From the NCBI RefSeq assembly GCF_002706795.1, contig NZ_CP017705.1:1615501-1679500 (forward strand): DNA of 64,000 nucleotides. Reading direction: 5' to 3'. The stretch comes from Brevibacillus laterosporus DSM 25. GTDB taxonomy: Bacteria > Bacillota > Bacilli > Brevibacillales > Brevibacillaceae. Below the pieces are notes generated by a model. The model was given only the letters and a program-made list of their open reading frames with translations. It was not told the origin of the DNA and did not search any database. A program made the translations under genes and the position numbers. Below, in pieces: positions 26,669-35,331 of the stretch. Each line of letters opens with the position of its first letter. The first letter of the stretch is position 1.

Positions 26669-28137
26669 GGTCACTTATGAGATGGATGAAAAAATTTCAG
26701 ATAAACCAAAAGATATTTGGAACTATTATCGTTGCGCTACTCTTTCTTGCCTCAGTTTTAGGATGGATCATTTGGGATTCACTTACAAAAATGATGGGTG
26801 AAGAGCTTACGAAACGCGGAGTCAATATTGCGAATAATATTGCGGCATTGTCCTCTGACTACATTCTTACTGATGATCAATTTTCAATTCATCTCCTCAT
26901 CTCCCAGGCACAAAAAGCGAATGAAGATGTTCGTTATATCTTGATAATCAATAGTAATAACAGTCTTGTAGGGCACACGTTCTCCAATCACATACCAAAG
27001 GGAATATTACCTTCACATACTCCTAATGGCTTAAATAGTCAACAAGTTGCCACACTAACTTCAGACGAAGGGAATATCCACGATATCCTCGTTCCCATAG
27101 AAGGAGGAGAGGTAGGATTTGTTCGCGTTGGCATGGAGGAAAAACAGGCAAAAACCTATATTTTCATTAAGATTGGTGAATTGATTTTAGCGACATTATT
27201 GGTTTGCATAGCAACTGCTGGAATCACTTATTATGTGACTCGCTTTATTACGAAACCGATTAATAGTTTGGTTGCTGTTGCAACAGGCATATCAGCTGGA
27301 AATTTGACTTTGAGGGCTAAAGTAACAAGTGAAGACGAAGTAGGGAAACTAGCGCAAGCTTTCAATGAAATGGCTGACAACTTAATTAACTCTAACACTG
27401 AGGTAGAAACACTATTGAAGGAACTTCAAGAAAAAGACAAGCTTCGAGACACGCTTATCTTGAAGCTGTTATCTGCTCAGGAGGATGAGAGAAAAAGAAT
27501 TTCTCGTGAACTTCATGATGAAACAAGCCAAGCTCTTACTTCTCTGATGGTCACAATGCGTGTTTTGGCTAATGAAGCTAAAGATATCGAACAGCAGGAG
27601 TTGTTGAACTCCAGCCGAGAGATTGCGGCAAGTATTTTGCGAGAAATTAGAGATTTAGCGGTAGAATTAAGGCCACCCATTTTAGATGATATGGGTTTAA
27701 TCCCGGCAATAAAGAAATATACTAGAAAGTTTGAAGAGAAATACGGTATTGCGGTTATCCTATTCGTCCCTAAAGATGAAATGATTATCGATAATCATGC
27801 TGCTGTAGCCTTGTATCGAATTCTTCAAGAAAGCCTAACTAATGTAGTCAAGCATACAGTAGCCACCCAGATTGTGATTAATATGAGCATCGTAGATCAT
27901 GGTATACAATTGACGATCCATGATAACGGGCACGGTATCCAGCAGGAGGATTTTGAAAGGGCTCGCCAGCAAAATCGAATTGGAATATATGGTATGAAGG
28001 AAAGAGCCGAGTTGCTTGGCGGTTCTTTCTCTGTCAAAACTACGAATATCGGTGGGACCGAACTCATGGTGTCTATCCCGCTACCATTGGAAAAAGGGGG
28101 CAGTAATGGAACAGACAGTCCAAATCATGCTAGTTGA
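26665..28137 (+). CDS. Sensor histidine kinase, HAMP plus HisKA_3 (NarL-system type)
   Basis: 490-residue membrane kinase. Membrane segment 1 about 18-37, extracytoplasmic sensor domain about 38-165, segment 2 about 170-191, HAMP domain 192-245, dimerisation/phosphoacceptor region with His284 in ERKRISRELHDETSQAL, then an ATPase domain with N-box LQESLTNVVKHT and G-box DNGHGI...GIYGMKERAELLGG. ATGA overlap with the lipoprotein gene and a 32-base overlap with the regulator show tight coupling. Expected to sense hexose phosphate through the lipoprotein. Confidence 0.92.
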   Translation: MRSLMRWMKKFQINQKIFGTIIVALLFLASVLGWIIWDSLTKMMGEELTKRGVNIANNIAALSSDYILTDDQFSIHLLISQAQKANEDVRYILIINSNNSLVGHTFSNHIPKGILPSHTPNGLNSQQVATLTSDEGNIHDILVPIEGGEVGFVRVGMEEKQAKTYIFIKIGELILATLLVCIATAGITYYVTRFITKPINSLVAVATGISAGNLTLRAKVTSEDEVGKLAQAFNEMADNLINSNTEVETLLKELQEKDKLRDTLILKLLSAQEDERKRISRELHDETSQALTSLMVTMRVLANEAKDIEQQELLNSSREIAASILREIRDLAVELRPPILDDMGLIPAIKKYTRKFEEKYGIAVILFVPKDEMIIDNHAAVALYRILQESLTNVVKHTVATQIVINMSIVDHGIQLTIHDNGHGIQQEDFERARQQNRIGIYGMKERAELLGGSFSVKTTNIGGTELMVSIPLPLEKGGSNGTDSPNHAS

Positions 28138-28774
28138 TGACCACTCTTTACTGAGATCGGGCTTAAAACTGCTACTGCATAAGAAACCATCCTTAAAAGT
28201 TGTAGGTGAAGCTGCCGATGGAGTGGAAGCAATTCGGCTTTATGAAGATATAAGACCTCATATTTTAATACTCGACATCAGTATGCCACGCCTGGACGGA
28301 ATTCAAGTTCTCAGAGAAATAAAAATGCGTCATGAACAAGCTAAAGTAATTGTACTTACAATGCATGAAGATGAAGACTACATAACATCTATCATGCATG
28401 CAGGGGCTTCAGGTTACGTTCCTAAGGCGGCAGTAGATGAAGAATTATATACAGCTATTGATACCGTTATGAACGGATATGTATACCTTCGGCCAAAAGA
28501 AACTCAGACATTGATTTCATCAATACTTAAAAGAACGCCGTCAGAAACCGATTCACGAAATCCTTACGTAATTTTAAGTCCCCGCGAACGTGAGGTCTTA
28601 CGGTTTCTTGCAAGAGGATATTCTCTAGTTGAGACGGCTCAGGAATTAATGTTGAGTATCAAAACAGTTGATACTCATAAGACGAGAATTATGAATAAAC
28701 TTAACGTTTCTAGAAAAAGGGAACTTGTTGAATATGCGATGAAATATAATCTTTTAAATGACGAACAAGCATAA
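28106..28774 (+). CDS. NarL/FixJ-type response regulator
   Basis: 222-residue two-component regulator. Receiver domain with acidic pair Asp11/Asp12, phosphoacceptor Asp57 (LILDISMP) and Lys in YVPKAAVDEE; C-terminal LuxR-type helix-turn-helix LSPREREVLRFLARGYSLVETAQELMLSIKTVDTHKTRIM. The frame is open from 28016, but GGGGG 5 bases before the ATG at 28106 and the standard N-terminus MEQTVQIMLVDDH set the start inside the kinase gene. Probable activator of the divergent uhpT-like gene. Confidence 0.92.
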   Translation: MEQTVQIMLVDDHSLLRSGLKLLLHKKPSLKVVGEAADGVEAIRLYEDIRPHILILDISMPRLDGIQVLREIKMRHEQAKVIVLTMHEDEDYITSIMHAGASGYVPKAAVDEELYTAIDTVMNGYVYLRPKETQTLISSILKRTPSETDSRNPYVILSPREREVLRFLARGYSLVETAQELMLSIKTVDTHKTRIMNKLNVSRKRELVEYAMKYNLLNDEQA

Positions 28775-28800
28775 TACGTGGATGAGATGACCTGTACAGA

Positions 28801-28835
28801 AAATAAGCCGATCGCACCATCGCGATCAGCTTATT
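28801..28835. terminator. Terminator after the response regulator (also downstream of the DHA2 pump gene)
   Basis: Stem AAATAAGCcGATCGC / GCGATCaGCTTATTT with one mismatch and a 5-6-base loop, followed by TTATTTTT on the + strand; A-rich left side allows use from the minus strand too. Confidence 0.8.
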
Positions 28836-28889
28836 TTTATTTTTGCAGAATTTCATCATCATCTTCCGATAGTACCCGTATTGCTCCGG

Positions 28890-30473
28890 TTAGCTTTCTT
28901 GCTGTGATGTACCTTTATCGGCAGAACGGAGCGGTATTTCTTTGAGGAAGAAGACCAACACCAGTGCGACAACCAAGATCCCAGCCCCAGTAAAAAACAC
29001 AGTTGACAGCGTATCGCTCAATACGGATCGGAGCATATCCATCATTTGTGCAAAATACAATTGAAGTCCTTCCGGCAACGTAGCTTCAATCATCTTTAAT
29101 TTTGGTTGATCCAATAGAACTTGCGGATTTAGAAATGGTACCAGTTGTTCCGCTTGCTGTGGGTCTAATTGAGACAGATTCAGACCTTCTCCTGAAGCAA
29201 TCGTTTCTTCCAACTTCCGCTTAAGTATGGAGTTCATGATAGAACCGAATACAGCGATCCCAATCGTTCCTCCTAAATTTCTAAACAAGGTTGCTGTAGC
29301 CGTTACCACACCCAGTTGGTTTAACGGAACTGCATTTTGAGCAGCTAATGTAAAGACTGGCATCCCTAATCCTAGTCCCAATCCAAACAAACACATACTC
29401 ACCACAGCTAATGCAATACTGTTCATAAATCCCATCAGCAACATACCCAGGATCATGAAAAAGATACCGAAAATTGCATAGCGCTTGTATTTTCCTGATT
29501 TAGATATCCATCGACCAGCCATACTGCTCAGTATGACCATCATCAATGACATAGGCATATTAACAAATCCAGATTGGGTCGGACTTAAGCCCTTAACGCC
29601 CTGTACGAAAAAAGGCAAATATACCATAGCCCCCATCATTCCTGCATTCATAAGAAATCCAACAACGTTAGAATTGGTTACAATCCCGTTTTTAAAAAGG
29701 GACAATGGCAAAACGGGGCTTTTTACTTTGCGTTCAATCAGAATCAAAATGACAGCGAAGATTAGCGCTGCTATAAACAGTCCAATAATCTCTATGGAGT
29801 TCCATGAATATTTTGATCCTGCCCAAGAAAAGCCTAATAAAAGCGTAATAATGAAAAGAGACAAAAAGAGCGAACCCCAATAATCAATCGATTCAGATTG
29901 AACACGGGGTGTCTTTGGAAACATCCGTAAGATCATCATAAAAGCGACAATTCCAAGAGGCAAAAACGCCCAAAACAACCATTTCCAATCCATATTATCA
30001 ATCATGATACCACCTAAGGTCGGTCCAACAACGCTGGAAAAACCGAAAATAGCCATCATGAGTCCTGTCCATTTCGCTCTTTCACGAGGCATAAATAAAT
30101 CACCAACGGCCATTGTCGTGACGGACATCAAAACTCCACCACCTATGCCCTGAATTCCTCGATACACAATCATCTGAAAGATATTAGTGGATAAGCCGGT
30201 AAGAAAGGAACCCAACATGAAAATGACAATTCCAGTTAATAGGAACGGTTTTCGTCCGTAGATATCCGATAACTTACCAACCAAAATAGTAGCCACCGTA
30301 GAGGTTAGCATATAAACCGTGATGACCCATGAGTAATAATCCAAGCCGCCCAACATAGCGATAATCCTTGGCATAGCTGAACTGACAAGCGTTTGATTGA
30401 TGGCCGCAAAAAACATCGATGCCATTAACGCGATCATTACAACAACTTTTTGTTTCTGTGATAAGTTCTCCAT
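28890..30473 (-). CDS. DHA2-family multidrug efflux transporter (MFS, 14 TM)
   Basis: 527-residue drug:H+ antiporter of the EmrB/QacA type. Family motifs: NQTLVSSAMPRIIAMLGG in helix 1, loop 2-3 GKLSDIYGRKPFLLTG, and motif C GGGVLMSVTTMAVGDLFMPRERAKWTGLMMAIFGFSSVVGPTLGG. The long loop between helices 13 and 14 (about 425-480) is polar. AAAGGGG before the ATG. Divergent from a MarR gene; an inverted repeat between the two suggests repression by that MarR protein. Confidence 0.9.
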   Translation of the reverse strand: MENLSQKQKVVVMIALMASMFFAAINQTLVSSAMPRIIAMLGGLDYYSWVITVYMLTSTVATILVGKLSDIYGRKPFLLTGIVIFMLGSFLTGLSTNIFQMIVYRGIQGIGGGVLMSVTTMAVGDLFMPRERAKWTGLMMAIFGFSSVVGPTLGGIMIDNMDWKWLFWAFLPLGIVAFMMILRMFPKTPRVQSESIDYWGSLFLSLFIITLLLGFSWAGSKYSWNSIEIIGLFIAALIFAVILILIERKVKSPVLPLSLFKNGIVTNSNVVGFLMNAGMMGAMVYLPFFVQGVKGLSPTQSGFVNMPMSLMMVILSSMAGRWISKSGKYKRYAIFGIFFMILGMLLMGFMNSIALAVVSMCLFGLGLGLGMPVFTLAAQNAVPLNQLGVVTATATLFRNLGGTIGIAVFGSIMNSILKRKLEETIASGEGLNLSQLDPQQAEQLVPFLNPQVLLDQPKLKMIEATLPEGLQLYFAQMMDMLRSVLSDTLSTVFFTGAGILVVALVLVFFLKEIPLRSADKGTSQQES

Positions 30474-30520
30474 TCCATTCCCCTTTACTATTGTTTTAAA
30501 ACTTATATCTTGATAAAATA

Positions 30521-30539
30521 ATTAGGTAGGAAACCTAAT
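30521..30539. promoter_or_regulatory. Candidate MarR operator
   Basis: Perfect inverted repeat ATTAGGT-AGGAA-ACCTAAT, 48 bp before the pump start codon and 134 bp before the MarR start. Size and spacing fit a MarR dimer site. Confidence 0.6.
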
Positions 30540-30672
30540 GAATATTATAAGGCTGATTTTTATATTTTCAAGATTTATTTTGAGTTAATACCTTCATTAT
30601 CATTCCCGAATATTGAAAGCTCTTGTGTTTGCTGTATTCGTTTACGATAAAATAACAATTGAGGTGGTAAAA

Positions 30673-31137
30673 ATGAATGCAAATAGTTATGAGAATGTTA
30701 CACAATTAAGAAGTCTGTTCTCACGTTTAGCAAAGTCAGACTGGCGAAAACAACAAACCAAATGGAACATTAAAGCAAGTGAAGTTCGTTTACTGCTGGC
30801 TGTAAAAGAAGGTAGTAAACAGGCGGACAGCGAAGGCATTACTGTTTCTGATATTAGTAAAATTTTGCAGGTCACTTCTCCAACCGTAACCCAAATGATT
30901 AATAATTTGATTAAAAATGATTATGTCAAACGTTCGGTCCATCCAACAGATCGAAGAATAGCTGAAATAACGTTATCTGAAAAGGGTAAACAAATTGCCA
31001 AAGAGGCCAGTGAACAGGCTACGAATATTTTTGAAGGGTTAATTGATTACTTGGGCAAGGAGCAGAGCGACCAGCTGGTGAATCTTTTAGAGCAATCATT
31101 TACTTACTTCGAACAAATAAATAAAGAACAGATATAA
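30673..31137 (+). CDS. MarR-family transcriptional regulator
   Basis: 154-residue winged-helix repressor. Core ITVSDISKILQVTSPTVTQMINNLIKNDYVKRSVHPTDRRIAEITLSEKGKQIA carries the recognition helix and the wing (DRR). The frame is open from 30613, but GAGGTGG five bases before the ATG at 30673 marks the start. Divergently paired with the DHA2 pump, the usual layout of a ligand-relieved repressor and its exporter. Confidence 0.9.
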   Translation: MNANSYENVTQLRSLFSRLAKSDWRKQQTKWNIKASEVRLLLAVKEGSKQADSEGITVSDISKILQVTSPTVTQMINNLIKNDYVKRSVHPTDRRIAEITLSEKGKQIAKEASEQATNIFEGLIDYLGKEQSDQLVNLLEQSFTYFEQINKEQI

Positions 31138-31169
31138 ACTGACCCAGAAATAACTAGTTAAGTAAACAG

Positions 31170-31200
31170 ACGTCCGACTCGCCAAATCGGACGTTTTTTT
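31170..31200 (+). terminator. Terminator of the MarR gene
   Basis: Eight-bp stem ACGTCCGA / TCGGACGT, 9-base loop, then seven T. Confidence 0.9.
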
Positions 31201-31401
31201 GTATACAGATATCTCCTAATAGGACAACAGCAAGTTGTTATCGTAGATAGTTGTCTAGGGATCTTGCTCTACCTGTTTTTTCTGCTATCAGCTACTTCAC
31301 TTCTTCTCCCCTTGTACCTTGTACATACAGGTGGCTCCCTACTGTTTACTAGAGAGCCGTCTGTTAGCTTGACGGAATCAGCACTTATATACATACTTCA
31401 A

Positions 31402-32331
31402 TTATTCAGCATTTGCTTCTAGGTGTTTTTTGTTTTGCATGTTTTCTAACAACTCATGTAGCAGTTTGTTCACTGTATCAGCATCATCCGCATCGGCTGC
31501 TACTTTAATCTGTTCCATGATATTTTCTTTGCCTTCACGAACAGCGTGCTTAAAGCCCAATTTTTCCATTTCTTCTTTTGCCTGTTCTTGAGTTAACGTA
31601 CCATTTTTCATTTGTTCACGAATTTCATCTAATTTTTTCTTGGTTGCTTCATCCACTTCTACTTTCCCATATTTCGCATTACCTTTGTCAAAGCCTTTCA
31701 CACCAAGCTTCTCATTAGCTTGTTCTTGAGTTAACGTACCGTTTTTTACTTGTTCACGAATTTCATCTAGCTTTGTCTTGGTTGCTTCATCCACTTCCAC
31801 TTTCACATATTTCACATTGCCCTTGTCAAAGCCTTTCACACCAAGCTTCTCATTAGCTTGTTCTTGAGTTAACGTACCGTTCTTTACTTGTTCACGAATT
31901 TCATCTAGCTTTGTCTTGGTTGCTTCATCCACTTCCACTTTCCGAAATTCCACATTGCCTTTGTCAAAGCCTTTCACACCAAGCTTCTCATTAGCTTGTT
32001 CTTGAGTTAACGTACCGTTCTTTACTTGTTCACGAATTTCATCTAGCTTTTTCTTCGTTGCTTCATCCACTTCCACTTTCCCTTTTTCCTGCTGGTCAAA
32101 TAGTTTCTGGAAATCGTCAGCTAGATCAGGATTGTATTTGTTGATAATCTTCATTAATTCCTGTTGATTGGTTTGTCTATTCTCAAGTGAGTCGTATCCG
32201 CCTTTTTGATGAAAGGTTCTCTCTACTTTCGTTTCATCTACATTTGTATTCGTTGCCGCAAAGGCCGCCGTTGGTGCAAAAACTGCTAGTGCTAACGCCC
32301 CAATCATCCATCTTGATGCTTTTTTATTCAT
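31402..32331 (-). CDS. Secreted protein with four 46-residue tandem repeats
   Basis: 309-residue exported protein of unknown function. Signal peptide MNKKASRWMIGALALAVFAPTAAFA (cleavage about residue 25). Residues 85-268 are four tandem copies of a 46-residue unit built on KVEVDEATKxKLDEIREQVK and NGTLTQEQANEKLGVKGFDKG; copies 1-3 are nearly identical, copy 4 diverges at its end (AKEEMEKLGFKHAVREG). The helix-turn-helix-like pattern (L.eI...vknG.lT.EQA...l) resembles short helical hairpins in DUF2680/SHOCT-like exported Bacillus proteins, but I do not recognise the family. Acidic helical tail (270-309). No cysteine. AAGGGG lies 10 bases before the ATG. Confidence 0.8.
   Translation of the reverse strand: MNKKASRWMIGALALAVFAPTAAFAATNTNVDETKVERTFHQKGGYDSLENRQTNQQELMKIINKYNPDLADDFQKLFDQQEKGKVEVDEATKKKLDEIREQVKNGTLTQEQANEKLGVKGFDKGNVEFRKVEVDEATKTKLDEIREQVKNGTLTQEQANEKLGVKGFDKGNVKYVKVEVDEATKTKLDEIREQVKNGTLTQEQANEKLGVKGFDKGNAKYGKVEVDEATKKKLDEIREQMKNGTLTQEQAKEEMEKLGFKHAVREGKENIMEQIKVAADADDADTVNKLLHELLENMQNKKHLEANAE
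31528..32079 (-). repeat. In-frame tandem repeat, 4 x 138 bp
   Basis: DNA-level repeat inside the secreted-protein gene, unit 138 bp, boundaries by protein alignment at residues 85, 131, 177 and 223. Long stretches are identical between copies 1-3, so copy number could change by recombination; it would stay in frame. Confidence 0.85.
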
Positions 32332-32648
32332 TCAAATCAAACCCCTTCATAGTTAGTTTTACAAGAATAACTTCTTACAAGAACAATGTACTAACGGGGC
32401 ATGTCAGGTGAATGTTCATCTTGAGGAAAAGTTGTGGGAAAGCTGAGGTAGACTATGGAAATGAGTTTTTCTTGTAAAAAAGCATAAATAGCTGGAGCGG
32501 TTGGAGCAACGTTGGTTTTACGTTTGATTGAGCAGTGCGATTACAAAGAAGGGTTGAGCAGTTTTCATTTGCTCAACCCTTTATACTTATTATCAGTATC
32601 ATCTTCAAACACCTATCAGCTTCTATTCCTCCATAACTAAAATTACTT
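32332..32648. terminator. Intergenic region with hairpin, ROK kinase / repeat protein
   Basis: Contains the promoter of the repeat-protein gene and, at 32549-32581, a 12-bp stem AAGGGTTGAGCA / TGCTCAACCCTT with a 9-base loop, placed to end the ROK-kinase transcript on the minus strand (TTCTTTGT tail, moderate). Nothing else recognised. Confidence 0.55.
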
Positions 32649-33530
32649 TTACCCCTGCACCAAGCTTCCCTTTGCTAATGCCAAAGCACCAGACACCCCT
32701 GCATTATCTCCAAGGGCTGGAGGAACAATGTAGGTTGATAAATCACCATAGAAATACTCATTTTCACTCACATAACCTTGTAATAGTTCGATCAATTGTC
32801 GACTCACTAGTGGATATAGTTGCTTTTGCTTCATAACCCCTCCACCTATGATAAGCCTTTTAGGAGCTAAGATAAGGACATAATTCATCAAAGCCTGCGC
32901 TAGATAATAGGCTTCTAATTCCCAAACCTCTGTGCTTGTTTGCAATTCTGTTCCCTGTTGATTCCACCGTTTCTCAATAGCTGGTCCAGATGCCATGCCT
33001 TCTAAACAGTTACCATGGTACGGACACACACCTGTAAATGAATCTGTATGATGTGGTTTTAACAAAATATGTCCCATCTCTGGGTGAGACATACCGTGTA
33101 AAAGCTTCCCTTCCACAATAGCTCCAACACCAATTCCAGTACCCACTGTCATATAGATGCAACTATCTAAGCCTTTAGCGGCTCCCCAAGTAGCTTCTCC
33201 CAATGCAGCAGCATTCACATCTGTATCAAAGGCAATTGGAACCGAAAAATGTTCTTTCATATGACCAAGAACATCATAATTTCTCCAAGCCAGCTTTGGT
33301 GTATTCATTACATACCCATAGGTATTACTACTCGTGTTTACATCTATCGGTCCAAACGAACCTATCCCAATTGCATCTAAGTTCTTTCGATGCAAAAAGG
33401 CAATAACCTGTTCCAATGTTTCTTTTGGCGTCGTGGTTGGAAAGCTAGTTCTCTCCAAAATATCACCATATTCATTCCCGATTGCACAAACAAACTTCGT
33501 TCCACCTGCTTCTACAGCTCCAAGTCTCAT
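32649..33530 (-). CDS. ROK-family sugar kinase (fructokinase-like)
   Basis: 293-residue cytoplasmic hexokinase of the ROK family, most like Firmicute fructokinases (ScrK/GmuE). N-terminal phosphate loop [16 protein letters not shown], catalytic [17 protein letters not shown], and the ROK zinc signature [36 protein letters not shown] with its cysteines intact. ATG at 33530 is preferred over a GTG four codons upstream, which abuts the AAAGGA. It stands alone without a PTS or invertase, so the in vivo sugar is inferred from family only. Confidence 0.88.
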   Translation of the reverse strand: [293 protein letters not shown]

Positions 33531-33577
33531 CTTTTGGTGCACTCCTTTGCAACCCGAATGTTTTTCCGATTGTTTAC

Positions 33578-33976
33578 TTACCGGTACGAGCTACCCTTAT
33601 TATTAGATGCTACCATTTCAGCTTCTTCACTGTGCTTTCCTTCTGCTGATCCACCATGGGAGTCTCCTTGCAAATTTAAAAGAACACACCCTCCAATGAT
33701 CAATAGAATAGCAATTACCTTTTGTACGGATAGGCTATCTTTAAACCAGATAATTCCAATAGTCGCAATCAATGCGGTACCTATCCCTGACCAGATTGCA
33801 TACACAACGCCAACCTCTAGCTTTTTTAAAGCTAGGCTTAACGAAGAAAAGCAAATCAGATAAAACACAAACATAAGAATGGTTGGCCATATCTTTGTTA
33901 ATCCATTCGACAGCTTCATCATAGTCGTACCTGCAACTTCTAATAAAATAGCCACCCCTAAAAAGACCCAACTCAT
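33578..33976 (-). CDS. SMR-family small multidrug efflux protein
   Basis: 132-residue membrane protein; residues 1-103 form the four-helix SMR unit with the essential membrane glutamate at position 13 (FLGVAILLEVAGTTMMK) and the signature GVVYAIWSGIGTALIATIGIIWFKD. Unusual polar tail of about 28 residues rich in Ser, Glu and Gly (GDSHGGSAEGKHSEEAEMVASNNKG). Starts inside the end of the tetR gene (ATGA, 4-base overlap). SMR pumps often act as pairs; no second SMR gene is here, so it may form homodimers. Confidence 0.88.
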   Translation of the reverse strand: MSWVFLGVAILLEVAGTTMMKLSNGLTKIWPTILMFVFYLICFSSLSLALKKLEVGVVYAIWSGIGTALIATIGIIWFKDSLSVQKVIAILLIIGGCVLLNLQGDSHGGSAEGKHSEEAEMVASNNKGSSYR

Positions 33977-34563
33977 TTCGCTCTCTCCTCTCTATTTTCC
34001 GGCTCACTATCTTTATTTCTTACACCCTCCACCATAATATCCATGATGGCTTCCAGAGCCTCTTGCACTGTCATTTGCTGCTGTGTGAGCGGAGACTGAT
34101 AGGTCATCTGTTGTAAGGAGCCTATAAACATCTGGATAAATACCTTTACATTCACAGGTCGAAATATCCCTTCTGCAATCCCTTCTTCCATAAACCTACT
34201 TATATTGTCCCATCCCTCATGCATGAGTGTGTTAAAAATCTGCCACTGATCAGGATAAAACCTCTTTAATTCTGCTAAAAATCGTAAATCAAACGTGATA
34301 AGCTCACTAGGGATGACCAAAAACAGTTGTTTTAGTTTTTCAATCGGTCCCAACTGCTTATTTTGTAGGATTTCTGTTTCTTTATCGAAATAATGCTGCA
34401 TATCCTGCTGAATAATGTAGGCAAGCAGCTCTTCTTTGGATACAAAAATGCCATATAAAGTCTTGGTACTAATACCTGCATGCTGAGCAATGTTTGCCAT
34501 TGTGAATTTGATACCATATTGTTTTATCTCTTCTTTCACACACATAGCAATGCGTTCTTGCAT
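33973..34563 (-). CDS. TetR-family regulator of the SMR pump
   Basis: 196-residue repressor: N-terminal helix-turn-helix KFTMANIAQHAGISTKTLYGIFVSKEELLAYI, then a helical ligand domain. The frame is open to 34668, but AGGAGGTGATTTCA directly before the ATG at 34563 fixes the start. Translationally coupled to the SMR gene, so it probably represses itself and the pump. Confidence 0.88.
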   Translation of the reverse strand: MQERIAMCVKEEIKQYGIKFTMANIAQHAGISTKTLYGIFVSKEELLAYIIQQDMQHYFDKETEILQNKQLGPIEKLKQLFLVIPSELITFDLRFLAELKRFYPDQWQIFNTLMHEGWDNISRFMEEGIAEGIFRPVNVKVFIQMFIGSLQQMTYQSPLTQQQMTVQEALEAIMDIMVEGVRNKDSEPENREERAK

Positions 34564-34813
34564 TGAAATCACCTCCTGGGGAACCAAGGAAAATATTTTA
34601 TTTTTTATATTTTCCACTACTACTACTAAGTGTACAAGAAAAAATATGTATTGGCAATCCACTTTCACTCGTCCCCTTTGAAGCTACATCACCATTCCGG
34701 TACCTTTGATATTTCATATCCTCTTAGATAAAACGTGATTGAAAAGCTAGCTGGTTATGTAGCTTATCTGACATTTCGGCTTGGCAGACGAATCGATATA
34801 CTGTTGCATAAAC

Positions 34814-34852
34814 AAACAGAGTGTTGGAATTGACTCTTCCAACACTCTGTTT
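34814..34852 (-). terminator. Terminator of the bdbDC operon
   Basis: Long stem ACAGAGTGTTGGAA / TTCCAACACTCTGT plus two flanking A-T pairs (about 16 bp), 7-base loop, 66 bases after the bdbC stop; minus strand continues GTTTGTTT. The rest of 34564-34917 shows nothing further. Confidence 0.8.
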
Positions 34853-34917
34853 GTCTGTTTCTATTTTCAAATCGTTTTTGCATTTCATTTGATACTTCTA
34901 TACTCACTTTTTCTACC

Positions 34918-35328
34918 TTACTCGACATCTGCCTCTCTTTTCACTACAAGCAGACAAATTGTAATCATCACAAAAGCAACTAATGCCAAGAAAGGTATTG
35001 TAATGAAGCCAAGCCAATTAATATACTCACCTGTGCACGGCACACCTTGGGTACAGAGGGCTGCCCCCTTCATAAATGGTACCTTCTGCACGCCATAGTG
35101 ATAAGCTGAAGTGATCATTCCCACGATTGAAAGCGGCAATATGTATCTATAGATACTGGTATCATTACGATACACAGCTATCCCTAACAGGATTGTCAAT
35201 GGGTACATCAAAATTCGCTGATACCAGCAAAGCGTACATGGTACAAAATGCATTACTTCACTAAAATAAAGACTCCCAATCGTTGCAATAAGTGCAGTAA
35301 TCCAGGAAAATACTAACGACTTATTCAT
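34918..35328 (-). CDS. bdbC: Disulfide bond formation protein BdbC (DsbB-like)
   Basis: 136-residue four-helix membrane quinone oxidoreductase that reoxidises BdbD. Both redox pairs are present: CTLC at 31-34 (FVPCTLCWYQRILMYP, the family signature) and C92/C98 in LCTQGVPC. GAGGGG precedes the ATG. Three bases after bdbD: an oxidative folding pair for exported proteins. Confidence 0.94.
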   Translation of the reverse strand: MNKSLVFSWITALIATIGSLYFSEVMHFVPCTLCWYQRILMYPLTILLGIAVYRNDTSIYRYILPLSIVGMITSAYHYGVQKVPFMKGAALCTQGVPCTGEYINWLGFITIPFLALVAFVMITICLLVVKREADVE

Positions 35329-35331
35329 GCA

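Noticed and set aside
31325-31375. Imperfect hairpin GGCTC/GAGCC downstream of the repeat-protein gene
   Set aside because: Long loop, weak stem and no T-run; not called a terminator.
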